Assembly (NCBI GenBank): GCA_036172665.1 | Contig: CM069875.1 | Location: 13,038,001-13,102,000, forward strand | Length of the DNA stretch: 64,000 bases | Reading direction: 5' to 3' | Origin: Prosopocoilus inquinatus | Taxonomy: Eukaryota > Arthropoda > Insecta > Coleoptera > Lucanidae | Shown: piece by piece, positions 34,133 to 44,711 of the stretch | Layout: each line of letters opens with the position of its first letter | How positions within the stretch are numbered: position 1 is the first letter of the stretch | The notes under the pieces: generated by a model | Databases searched by the model: none | What the model saw: the letters and a program-made list of their open reading frames with translations, nothing else | What the model was told of the DNA's origin: nothing | Program-made: the position numbers and the translations under genes

Positions 34133-34180
34133 TAGAAACCTTGATAAAGGAAATAAATTTTCCGAAAGCTCGGTTGAACT
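34133..34180 (+). ncRNA. Degenerate hammerhead-like core at PLE 3' end
   Basis: TTGATAA at 34,141 (CTGATGA in intact ones), helix II GGAAA/TTTCC, GAAA at 34,164-34,167. It sits where a PLE terminus is expected. Two core positions are changed, so activity is unlikely. Confidence 0.35.
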
Positions 34181-34293
34181 TTAAAAGAGTATTACTATCA
34201 ACCCCTTTTTTGACTGCAGCCCAGTTATAGAATTGATTCCTTAATTGATGAGTCGTGATCATACTCTGCGTTAATATTTTGTAGGATTTTATT

Positions 34294-35330
34294 TTAAATG
34301 TGTTCAAAGTAATTCCTTTCAGCAATGATATACTTAACTATACTTTCTTTCCACTGTTTAAAAGCGCCTAACCAATCTTCTTTCGGAATACCGTCAAAAT
34401 AAGTGTGAACTGCGGCATCAATCTCTTCTTCAGACGAAAACCTTCGACCCCGCAAATTCCTTTTAAAAAATAGCCAGAAGTCGCACATAGCTAAAACAGG
34501 TGAATACGGCAGATGATCTATTATTTTTATATTTTTTCCAGCCAAAAACTGGAGAGTTAAAGTTTCAGTATGGGATGATGCATTGTCATGCTGCAGAATA
34601 ATTCTCTTGTTTGGAACCTTACTGAATACTTGAGGCAAACATTTTTCAGTGTACCATTTAGCTGTAACTGTCTTTTGTGTCCGTCTAGCTTAATTGCTTT
34701 TACTAGTCCAGTACTTCAAAATAATACTGCATATATAACATTTTTCATAGCTCGCAGCTTCTTGGTTATTGTTGGAGTTTCCTCATCTTCATGAATCTAC
34801 ACACGACTCTCTTGGCGGGTTAGTATATCAAAAAATGGAATATAAGTTTCGTCACGTGTCACTATTTTGGAAAAAATTTGGTGGCCGCCATTGTTTAAGA
34901 AATTTAAAGTTTCATGGCAAATCCTTACACGTTCTGCTTTTTGGAAGTCGGAAAGTTGATGCGGCACAAAACGACTAACCACTTTTGTTAAATGTAGGTG
35001 ATCGTGTAAGATTGTTCTCACAGCCGAGGATCCAATCTTGAGTTGATGCTCGATTACCGCATAAGTGGCTTTATTGTCCTCTTCAATTATTTTTTTAACA
35101 GTAGCAATGTTTTTGTCGGTAACAGTCGTAGGAGGACGCCCTGCTCCTTTTTGATGCTGAACAGAATTTCTTTCGTGTTCAAATTTCTTATACCATCGGT
35201 AAATTGTAGCCAAGTAAGGTGCTTGTTCACTGAAAGCCGAATCTAAACTCTCCTTGCACTCATAAGCGCTTAAGCCTTATTTAAAATCATAATAAAGCAT
35301 GATTCGAAAATGCTCTCTGGTTAATTCCAT
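34294..35330 (-). pseudogene. Mariner transposase (broken)
   Basis: Start at 35,330 (MELTREHFRIMLYYDFK), then an in-frame TAA at about 35,279, and HTH region YRWYKKFEHER with GRPPTT linker. First catalytic aspartate in VTRDETY (about 34,850); second in LQHDNASSH (about 34,590). The third, in the SPDLAPCD box of mariners, is changed: SPVLAMCDFWLF (about 34,520). A frameshift lies near 34,800-34,640. Length is close to the usual 345 residues. Inverted ends were not identified. Confidence 0.85.
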
Positions 35331-35716
35331 TTTTGTACTTGTATTGTCACTTTTAAAAATTAATAACTCCGGTTATACCAAACGTATATTCAGCAATTAA
35401 ACTTCAAATGACAGATAAAAAAGTGTTCTAAATAACAATGTATGTTTTGTTTTTCAAGGCCTGCTAGATTTTCTTATTCTCAATAAATTCAGCTTAACCC
35501 TCGTATTTCAAACACTTTAAGCAATAATAAATGTTAATAAATTGTCAGACAATTCTAACTGAAAAATTAATAGAACGATTCATTTCATTTCGTCCAAATG
35601 AGTAAAATTTTATTTTCTTGATTTTAATAGCCTTTGGTTGAACTAAAACAATTGCTTTTCATGATATCATTTTCACAGTGTACGCATCATTTTATATGAG
35701 AATTTAAAGTTCCAAA
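35331..35716. other. No gene recognised
   Basis: AT-rich spacer between a minus-strand mariner and a plus-strand Tc1 remnant; it may contain their unresolved ends. Confidence 0.35.
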
Positions 35717-36327
35717 ATGATACTTGGTAGAAGTTTATCTAATGATTTACGTAAAGTTATTATAAATTTATCAAATTTTGGATATTCTTGTGGGATAATT
35801 GCTGAACAAAGTGGTGTTTTGAGAACTAAAGATGAAACATATCATACTGACTGTTTACGCCGAAAAGTAAAATTTTCTGCCTCTTTAATGGGAATGGGGT
35901 TGCATGTCAGCTCAAGGAACTGGAAAACTGCGCTTCTTTAGAAGGCACTGTCAATGCTGACGAGTACATAAAAATTCTTAGAGAAAATTTAATCCCATCC
36001 ATTAAAGATTTGAATGAATATATTTTCCGACAGGACGGTGCTGCGTGCCATACAGCGAAAATAGTTCAAGAATAGTTGTGACAACATAATATTTCATTGT
36101 TAAATTGGACATCTAACAGTCCCGACCTTTCCCCTATTGAAACCCTTTGGCATATGATAAAAAAGAAGTCGCGAGCTAATCCAGTTAGAACCATTCCTGA
36201 ATTAAAAGAAAGATTAACTCAAATCTGGAATTCATACACGCCCGAGCAGTGCCAAAAATTAAAAAATACTATGACTAAGCGAATACAAGCAGTTTTACAA
36301 AGTAAAGGCGATGTAACGCAGTGGTAA
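35717..36327 (+). pseudogene. Tc1-like transposase, internally deleted
   Basis: The N-terminal helix-turn-helix (LSNFGYSCGIIAEQSGV) is joined directly to the catalytic core at about 35,815, so roughly 150-200 codons are missing. The core has FRQDGAACHTA (about 36,030) with the second aspartate and SPDLSPIETLWHMIKKK (about 36,120-36,170), the DD34E end. Two frameshifts and a stop (about 36,075) are present. Ends CQKLKNTMTKRIQAVLQSKG as Tc1 proteins do. Confidence 0.85.
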
Positions 36328-36352
36328 TGATAACCCTTGCACTTGGGCCAAA

Positions 36353-36548
36353 TGTTGAAAGTTTTTAGAAAAATTTTGTGCAAAAACGATTTGCACAAAA
36401 TTTTTCTAAAAACTTTCATTATACTTTGACAACAAGCATGGCCGCCTTGCATGGGGGACTTATTAGGAGCAAATCCCGCTTCAATTTGTCTATCCTACTG
36501 CAATGTTAGGTCAAGAAGCGATAGTAAGATGTCGCTATTTTATCTGTT
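36353..36548. mobile_element. Repeat family R12, palindromic copy
   Basis: TGAAAGTTTTTAGAAAAATT...GC and its reverse complement make a perfect short palindrome (about 36,354-36,419) next to one 118-bp arm (36,424-36,541) of the family, ending TATCTGTT. It separates the Tc1 remnant from the Gypsy protease. I could not find a 12-bp duplication here, perhaps because the left flank was rearranged. Confidence 0.65.
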
Positions 36549-37540
36549 ATAAAATCATTATCAATATCGACCACTAAAACCCTAAATTTCATACATCCAA
36601 TCTTCAGATCAATTTCGGCTTCACCACAAGTAGGAATAACCTCTCCAGTAGTTGTTTGGATGTGATATGTCTTGTCATTATTTATCAGTTTCTATTTCGG
36701 TAAAAGATTTGATCTTATAATGGACATGTTTCCTCCGGTATCGTTTGTGAATTGAAAAGATATGTTGCCAATTTGTCCATCTGCTATCAAACTATTTTTG
36801 TGTCTTCTTATCCCGGTAATTGTGGGGCTATTCGTAGTCATTATTCGACCCTTCTTAATGGCTGGTTTTGGTTCAAAGTCATCGTCTTGGCGCATTCGTT
36901 TGCGCCGGCAACTGGAATTCACGTGATTCGCCTGGGACTAGCCATCTTCTCTTCCAGCTGCTTTAGTCTTTTCTCGAAGTCACTGTCATCCGCTAATTGC
37001 ACTCCACGTACTCGTACTAAATTTCCGGAGGCTTGCTTGGCTGCCTCGAATTCTAATGCTCGGGCCAGTACATCTGTGCATTTGGAGAAGTTTTCCAATC
37101 GCAATACTTGCTGCATTTCTTAAACTGTAATGCCAAACAATGAAAAACTGTTTCGGACAAGAAATCTCCATATGTCATGCGTACAAATGCCTCAATATCG
37201 AGTTCAAACTCTTGAAGTGATTCACCATTCTTCTGAGTATGAGTTTGCTGTTGGATAATGTGGAGTTGCTTCATGTGTGCATCACCAAAGGAGATATCCA
37301 AATTTTGCACCAATCGGTCAAAATCACTCTGAATCAGGGATGGTTGTAACACACACAATGCTGGACCTCGGAGAGCCAAAACGAGTGCTGCAGCTTTGTC
37401 GCTGTCATACCAGCCATTCACATCAGCAGCAATTTTGAATGTCGGATGAAAGCAAACCAAAGTCGCCTTTTAATTTGGGTGGTTTCAGTTTCTGGTTTCA
37501 GTGTTGACGACGCAGATGATGGTGCAATCGAACGACCAAG
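36549..37540 (-). pseudogene. Gypsy-type gag and protease fragment
   Basis: Minus strand. 37,460-37,053 codes a capsid segment (WYDSDKAAALVLALRGPAL, QSDFDRLVQNLDISFG, ESLQEFELDIEAFVRMTY) typical of a Gag group common in arthropod Gypsy elements. A second frame covers the knuckle-proximal region (about 37,170-36,919). 36,922-36,692 holds protease (FTNDTGGNMSIIRSNLLP); the rest of that domain continues to about 36,550. At least two frameshifts. The protein was cut off at 36,549 by the R12 copy. Confidence 0.75.
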
Positions 37541-37737
37541 TTCCATTTTATAGGTGTTTAGCTAAGTCTTCTAGTTTACCCTAGAACTGAATTTTTATTC
37601 CACCGGATTTTTCATCAAGTTTGTCGTCGAATTTAAATTTCGTGTCCTTAATTGCACTATCAAATTGAACTCTCACACCTTCAATTATCTCATCACATTC
37701 GGTTTTAAGTTTCAACGATTTGAACCTTCATGTTTTC

Positions 37738-37799
37738 AAAAAATTTTGTTGTTTTTTCAGGCCAAAAAGCGATCGTAGGATGTTGCTGTTTTATCTGTT
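37738..37799. mobile_element. Repeat family R12, 62-bp copy
   Basis: Flanked by CTTCATGTTTTC at 37,726-37,737 and 37,800-37,811. Contains GCCAAAAAGCGATCGTAGGATGTTGCTG and ends TTTTATCTGTT, as in other copies. It lies in the gag N-terminal region, so it inserted after the Gypsy element. Confidence 0.75.
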
Positions 37800-37811
37800 C
37801 TTCATGTTTTC

Positions 37812-38138
37812 TATATTCAGATCGGTTTTTAAACTGTAAGGTAAACTATTTTCTTTTACTCTTCCAATTTCAAATTTTCGTTATTTTTTTCCATTTTCTC
37901 ATCTACTTTTTCCATTTTTTCTTTCATTTCTCTCAGCAGGGCTGCCGTGTCTTCACTTTCGTATTCAAATATTTCTGGGTGTTTACCTTCATATATAAGA
38001 GCTTGTTTCAGTCGTTCTTGTAACACAGTTTTTTTTCCCAGAATTTTCCAATCCTCTCTCATCCAAATCTTCAAAGCAGCTCTTTTACTTTCAATTCAAC
38101 AAGCATCATTTTCGAAAATTTCCACTTCTGACACCAAT
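37812..38138 (-). pseudogene. Gypsy gag N-terminus with primer-binding site
   Basis: 38,074-37,856 codes GKKTVLQERLKQALIYEG, a SAP-like N-terminal motif found in some arthropod Gypsy Gags, followed by a lysine/glutamate coiled-coil segment. On the minus strand TGGTGTCAGAAGTGG (38,136-38,122) precedes it and looks like a primer-binding site. It belongs to the element at 36,549-37,540. Confidence 0.65.
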
Positions 38139-38139
38139 T

Positions 38140-38488
38140 TGTGACGAATTTGGGAGTTGATAAATTACAGTCGTTGAATTTTAATATTTTATAATTACAA
38201 ACTGTAGCTTTACACAATTAAAAACACAAAAGTAATGAGCTGCCACACTTGTATATCAAATAACACTTCTACATAATGCTCTTTCTACTATTCGAGGTAT
38301 GAACACTTCGCTTGCTAACTTATAACTAACTCAACTGGCGGGCCAGTACGAGCTTTTATTGTAGATCCCTGTGTTCTGGAAGTTACTAGAGTCATCGTGA
38401 ACTAACGAGAAATTGTGATAACAGCCTATGACGTAAGATGGGGTAACTCGTACTAAAAATAGATCTATTTGCGCGTCACTGCTGTAAC
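38140..38488 (-). repeat. Gypsy LTR (boundaries provisional)
   Basis: Begins right after the primer-binding site; on the minus strand it would end TTCGTCACA (38,140) and start TGTTACAGC (38,488), giving the TG...CA ends of an LTR of about 349 bp. Only this LTR is in the window, so the outer boundary is inferred. Confidence 0.5.
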
Positions 38489-39790
38489 AACAATTGTTAT
38501 TTCTAAATTGAGAGATACCTCAACGTGTTGAGGATATTCTGCAGATTTAAATTGAGCTGATGTGTTAATAGCAAAAAACTTTTATAACACATGCATTCAA
38601 TCACACATGATTTATGGTTCAACTATACTAAAAGACATTACAAATGTAACACCTTCAAAACATCAAGTTTTTCTGAAAATTTTTTATACAGCCTGTTCCA
38701 AAATTCAGGACGCAAATTTTGTGAGTGAGTAAAGTATGTCAAAATAAATAAATTTTATTAATGAACTTATGCCTTAGAATGCCAACTTACTGAGATGAGG
38801 TATAATAACCGATGATACATGCAAGGGGAAGAAAATTAATAATTGTATTTAGAGTGATATTGGTAGTTATTTATGACTCTGTTATTTTTATAAAAATGGT
38901 TCAAAATTCTAAACTATTGTCAAAACGGAAAGCAAGAACTAGAGTATGATACGATGAAAAATTTAAATAAATTAGATTGCCTGTACACAATAATCTGTGG
39001 GTTCAAAATAAGTGATTGAATAACTTCGCTAGCTCTCAATTGTACTATTTTATTAATTGTTCACATTCCAACAGAGACCACATGTTTTTATAAGGATAAT
39101 ATTGAACCTGAATTTCTGCTTCGGCTTAAACCATAAAGACATAAAGGCTCTCGCCTTGTGCAGACGTTTATTTCGTCGTTTATTCGAAGTTTTAATAAAG
39201 AAACAAATTTATTTTTGTTATGATGTAAAATTTTCCACTTTTTAGATCGCTTTTAGATTGAATTTTTTAAATTTAACTATTAAAGAATTAATCATCAATT
39301 AATGCAACACGCACAGAATATTTTAAACTATTAAGAACTTACCCAGTTACAAAATTTATCTGCTTTTAACATTAACAAAAAGGCACGATACTTGACCTGC
39401 CTTAAGTACAATATGACTTTTTATGGCCTCGAACGCTGGAGAGTAGTTGAAAACCATGCTCCGGCGGAACATTTAAACTGCATTCAGCGACCCTCAAACA
39501 ATTTCTATGAAAAAGTAAAATAATTTTTATCTCCGTTATTATTGCTATCTGACCAATAGTTGTGTAACAAATTTTACTTATTTTCTTGACCACTACTTAT
39601 GGTTTCAATTAAAGACATAGGTTTAGAGACACGCTGTATAAGTTTGCTTGATGCAAAACATGTTTTGATAAAAGCCTTTTGCGGTTTACTGTTCTTGTAT
39701 GTTTCATTCTTTTATATTACAAGTTTATGTGACAAAATAATTGTTTATGCCTTATGTTTATCAACTCATTCGACCTGATTTCACTTTTCT
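38489..39790. other. No gene recognised
   Basis: AT-rich DNA with MITE-end motifs (ACAGCCTGTTCC near 38,690; ACACGCTGTATA near 39,630). No supported coding frame. Confidence 0.4.
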
Positions 39791-39819
39791 CGGTGTTCAG
39801 TACTTTAAACAAAGTGCTT

Positions 39820-40690
39820 GGAATGGTCCGAAGACCTAGACAATTCTGTCACATAAGCCACTTTGATAGGGGTCGAATTGTTGCGTTACGAGAAGCGGGT
39901 TTTTCATGTCGAGAAATTGCTTCTCGCGTGAATCGCAATGAAGTGACTAATATACGAGCTTGGCAAGCGTTGAGTGTAGCAGGAAGAGAAAGAGGAATAA
40001 GACCTACTATATAACCACGATACACTACAGAATGTCAAAGTTGCCGGTTAAGACTGTTGGTTCTTACGGACCGATTGTCGCCTTCTTGACAGATTGGTGA
40101 CCAGAGAATTGTTGCGGAGGGTAGGCCTAACAGTACGCGAGCAATATACATCAGGTCCTTTGGGCTCTTTTTTTACCATCCACAGCTAGTGTTTCCATTA
40201 ACCGCTGAAGACCGCCACCAAAGATTGTAGTGTTGTCGAGAAAGCAAACACTGGGGGGTAGAATAGAACAATATAGTGTTCAGCGATGAATCGCGCTTCT
40301 GTTTAGGTTTGCATGATGGTCGCAGAAGAGTGAGAAGATGTCGTGGATACAGTCGTCATACTGGATTTGCTGTAAGATGACATGCACATGTAGGAGTGAT
40401 TGCGTATGGTAGCCGTTCACCATCAGTGTTCATGAGGGGTATGGAAAATAGCAATTCGTTACGTTCACGACGTTCTCCAATTCTTTCTCTTGGCGTATCT
40501 AGATGGTCATTCTAATGCTGCTTTTCAGCAAGATAATGCGCCTCCTAGAAACCCCGATTAAAATCGAATTGAACATCTATGGGATATGATGGGAAGAAGG
40601 CTTACCAATTTACACTATCCGCCGCAATTTTTGGCGAAATTCCAAAAAGAAATTCAAGTTGCTTGGGGGAACAAAAAGAAATCATTAGGT
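39820..40690 (+). pseudogene. Tc1-like transposase, many lesions
   Basis: 39,823-40,014 codes the HTH (VRRPRQFCHISHFDRGRIVALREAGFSCREIASRVNRN), cut by a TAA. Later fragments in shifting frames are recognisable: FPLTAEDRHQRL (about 40,195), FSDESRFCLGLHDGRRRVRR (about 40,280-40,335, first catalytic aspartate), QQDNA-like (about 40,530), and NRIEHLWDMMGRRL (about 40,565-40,605). At least five shifts or stops. Old inactive copy. Confidence 0.75.
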
Positions 40691-40724
40691 GATAAATCAG
40701 GTGAATATGGATAATGGGTCATTA

Positions 40725-41570
40725 ATTCAATATTTTTGTTGGGCAAAAATTAACTGTTTGACGGGCTGAGTAAGAGCTGGCGTTGTCATGATGGAGAATA
40801 ATTCGTCGATTTCGATTGTTTCTTCTTATTTGATCCATGACTTCCGGCAAACAAATTGTAGTATACCAATTAGCATTTACGGTTTTTCTATCCTCTAAAG
40901 CCGCGGTTGCTGCATGTCCAGTTAAGCCAAAGAAACAAGCAATCATTTGCTTCGCAGCATTGCGAGAACGGACAACTTTTGTTGGTTTTGCTTTATTTTG
41001 AAATACTCAAAGGGTAGATTGTTGTTTACTGTTTACTTTCTGGCTCGTATGAACAGATCCACGTTTCGTCACCAGTAACGATGTTATAAACTAAATTTGA
41101 ACGACCTCCATTGAATTTCTTGAGCATTTCTTCGCACCATTTGACACAACCCTGCTTTTGCGCATCTGTTCAATTGTGTGGGATCCAACGACTGCAAAGC
41201 TTTCGTACGTTCAAATGATCATGCAAAATCTGGTGTATTGCTTTTCAGTGCGTAAGGATGCTTGAATCTCACGGTATGTCACATGTCGATCTCAAGCATT
41301 TCGCGCACAGCATCTACATTAGTGGCAACAACAGATGTTGATGGATGACCTTCACGAAATTCGTCACTGAGAGAGGTACGTCCACGCTGGAATTCGGCAA
41401 AACAATTATAAACACTGCTCTTTGATTGTGCTTCATCTCCAAAAGCCAAATGAAGCCGATCGAGGCATTGTTTCGGCGTTAGACCACATTTGAAATCAGA
41501 AAAGATCATGGCACGAACATTTTCACGCGAGATTTCTATGTTTACACAAAATTACTTTTTCTCAAATGTG
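40725..41570 (-). pseudogene. Mariner transposase, 3' truncated
   Basis: Minus strand. 41,509-41,279 has the HTH (GLTPKQCLDRLHLAFGDEA, FAEFQRGRTSLSDEFREG). TGDETW (about 41,080) gives the first catalytic aspartate; 40,946-40,722 gives FFGLTGHAATAAL and LHHDNASSYSARQ with the second. The protein stops before the SPD box, where the plus-strand Tc1 remnant ends, so the C-terminus is lost. Internal frameshifts lie at about 41,280-41,240 and 41,010. Confidence 0.8.
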
Positions 41571-41689
41571 AACAAACAAAACTAGTTCACTTGGATAGGA
41601 ACTGTCAATAGAATTATAGGCGAAAAATGTCAAATTTTTCAAATATGACAGTTGATAAACGCTAACAATTCTAGATCTACTAGATTCTA

Positions 41690-41835
41690 GTAGCCCACGT
41701 AGTAGGAACGCCGAAAATTATTTTAATAATCCTATTACACGATGAGCCCACTCGGTGCATTTTTACGGCACCACTGAAACCATTTTGTGAACATATGCCA
41801 AATCCTATCCTTAGTTGTAAAACTGAAACCTAGTC
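41690..41835. repeat. Dispersed repeat B, copy 1
   Basis: About 140 bp (AGTAGGAACGCCGAAAATTATTTT...CATTTTTACGGC) matches 59,522-59,650 in direct orientation at roughly 75-80%. Family unknown; possibly the conserved part of an old MITE. Confidence 0.6.
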
Positions 41836-43075
41836 CCCATGATGCAAAAATATACAGGAACTTTCACTTACGAAAACTGAGTTTTGGGCAGTTGAAGAGA
41901 ACAAGGTTCGACAGCATATTCTGACCACCCTGTGAATTTTTCAGTGATAACTAGAATATGATTTGAAAGGCTCAACATTATTATTTTAAACGACAGACAA
42001 CTTGAATCTTGAAATTTGAAAATTTTGTGGTCATAAAGTTGTGTAAACGCATATCTTTTCTTAAAGTAGTTGATTAAGCAACGATTAATCAAAATAACAT
42101 TTCTATTTAATTTACTGACACATGTCAAAAGTTAAAGAAAAGTGTTTGTTACCGAAAAATTACAATATTCACGCATTTTTATAAAAACTGTTGAAAATTC
42201 TGCCCATTTTACTGAGGGCTAAGGTTTCATATTGTGGAATGCGTTTTGAAGAATATTTGAATCAATTGATCACATTTCTTCTGAATTATTTGCTGCAATT
42301 TCTTGAAGGTATGAACTGGTTCTTTGAAAATTTCATTTTTCGAATACGGAAAAAGAAAGTAGTCGAAAAGAAAGGTCGCAAGATCTGGGAGAGAAGAGAT
42401 CAGCAATGATGTTCATGAGTCTGTCATCGATCATGGCATGTGCTACATGGTTGAAAATATTCATTAATAAGTTTGTCATGTATTGATGAAAATTTCAATG
42501 ATATCAGTGTGATACCTTTCTTCATTTAAATTTCCTTCGAAGAATATTGGTCCAACTAATCTCCGACGTGACATAGCAACCTAAATTCCTACTTTTAAAT
42601 GAACAAACGTTTCTAAAATAACTCTCCAGAACTCTTTTTTCCTCCAACTTCTAGTGACTATTTAATTCATCTGTCATTTCGTGTTAATTAGCCAACGAAA
42701 AAACTTATTTTTTATCTTTTCCATGGTTACAAAAACATTGCAGAGGGAATTGTATCTGTACATATTACAGTGAATATTGTATCATATGCCCATTTAAATT
42801 TTTGATAAAGGTAGACTATGGAAGTGTAAACGTATGTCGTAACCTAGAACGCCTAAAATATCAAGATTAGTTTTTGAGGTTAATGACACAGGTGACATGT
42901 CGAGGTCTGAAATTTGGTAAGTTAAACTTTGATTTTACTTAACTATTCAAGAACTAAAAAATATTTTAATGTAAACATAAATTATAATTTAACTGGGGGA
43001 GAGAATTACAGTACTTGTTGAAAATTTTGTTTTCATATTGTTAAATGCGTTTTGCAACATAAATGGTTGGATTTT
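41836..43075. other. No gene recognised
   Basis: AT-rich. TGAAAATTCTGCCCATTTTACTG...ATATTGTGGAATGCGTTTT (about 42,190) is loosely repeated near 43,015-43,060. The 72- to 86-codon frames here show no motif. Confidence 0.35.
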
Positions 43076-43084
43076 ATCTCTTAA

Positions 43085-43260
43085 CCACAAAAAGTTTATT
43101 TAAAAACTATATATCGTATTTTGGCAGCTATGCTGCCATCTTCAGTAGATCCCTCCTCTTGTGATCAAACGCGAGCCAAGTGTGATATATTCAAACCACA
43201 CGTTTTCTTTTTATTCTGATCCTGACTTGCGAAGCTTTATAATGTAATTTCCTGTCCAAA
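43085..43260 (-). mobile_element. Penelope-like terminus fragment with hammerhead relic
   Basis: TTTGGCAGCTATGCTGCCATCTTCAG has the layout of the PLE terminus at 51,871-51,910. On the minus strand CTGAAGA (43,145-43,139), helix II GGCAGC/GCTGCC, then AAAATACG in place of GAAACG. The changed G of the GAAA box should abolish cleavage. No PLE protein is nearby. Confidence 0.55.
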
Positions 43261-43714
43261 TATATTATTCTTTACTCGCTTTGCTACTTTAAAAAGTGAT
43301 CTTAATTAATTAGCACTGTCGCACCGTCATAAATATCCATCATTTGACGCTTGTGACGTTTAAATGTCAGAAAACTTCAATTTGTTTAACTAGCGCCAAA
43401 ACGGAGAAAATTCACAGTAAATAAACAAATTGATAAGGATAAGAAAGTGTGTCTTGTGAAATCTAGTAGCTCGTGAGTTGCACAATTTATTTCAAATTAC
43501 ACATTACCAGAGTAACAGGTGCATTACTAATTTAGTTAGTTTAATATTAAAAGTTGAAATTATTAATAAGCAAATATCAATCGAGTAGGTCAGTCAAAAA
43601 TTAATTTGTGATACAAACTATTTTAGATAGCAGGACTAATTTTTTTTTGATGTCGACTTATTCGACTAACATTTTCAATAAATTTCAACTTTTAATATTA
43701 ATTTTTTTTTGTTG

Positions 43715-44231
43715 CAAATCGTTTTTGATTGCAGTGAATCGAGCAGCCTCTGTACACCTATTTCAGCCCTATTTGGGACTTCGTTAGCAGAAAAGTAGCT
43801 CGAGAGTTCCACTGCAAACCAAAACGATTCAACCAAGGTTAATCGCAATTGCAATGTAACAGTAATGAATAGTTTAAACAGCGACATCTTACGATCGCTT
43901 TTTGACCTAACATTGCTTTGACAGCAAGCATGGCCGCTGTTTAGTCTTGACCATATTTCATAAATGAAATCCAATTTTCTTGCACTAATTTTGCTTTATT
44001 TTAGACCAAAACAATATCGCAGACTTGTCTTTTTGTTTACATGAAAAAATCTTTGAGCTAATATTTTTCTAAATTCACCTACTCATTACATGCTAAAATA
44101 TGATAAATTATTGTACAGCCGCCTTGCATGGGATAATTTATTATGTAACAAACTGGCTTCAATTTTTGTCAATCCTAATGCAATGTTAGGTCAAGAAGCG
44201 AATGTAAGATGTCGCTGTTTAAACTATTCTT
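43715..44231. mobile_element. Repeat family R12, diverged copy
   Basis: 43,715-43,880 matches 25,085-25,255 (GTTTTTGATTGCAGTGA, GCCTCTG, TTTCAGCCCT). 43,875-43,940 and 44,112-44,231 are inverted arms (GTTTAAACAGCGACATCTTA and complement) with internal deletions. No 12-bp duplication is clear; AATATTAA occurs on both sides. Confidence 0.6.
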
Positions 44232-44711
44232 CAATATTAAAATAATTATTATTGGTGTACATGTTTTTCTGGTAATAGGTAATTTATAATAAATTGTGTA
44301 AATGGTTATGAGAAACTGAAATTTTTTAGCAGAACAAAAATTAACGTGAGGCAACGTTTTCACTACGTAAAACCCCATGGCCACAGTTAAAAGAGCATTG
44401 TATATAATAATAATATTAAATACTTTATTATTTATTTATATTTTTTATGTTTTACTTGACGATACCATAAGTATGCGAAACTGATCTACAACGAATTATA
44501 ATCATAATCATAATCTTAATTAGTCCTTTAAATCGATGTGGACATAGGACAGGTCAAAATATAACGTATACAATAGTGTTAAAATATAACAAAATATAAC
44601 ATATATAATAATTAATAGTAGTAGAGAGATTAATAAATTTTAAAAGGATTAAAACAGTTCGATGCTGTAGGTCACAAAATAACAGTAATAACAGCAAAAA
44701 ACATACAAACG

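Noticed and set aside
37730..38023. Plus-strand frame rich in phenylalanine and leucine
   Set aside because: Shadow of the minus-strand lysine/glutamate-rich gag N-terminus.
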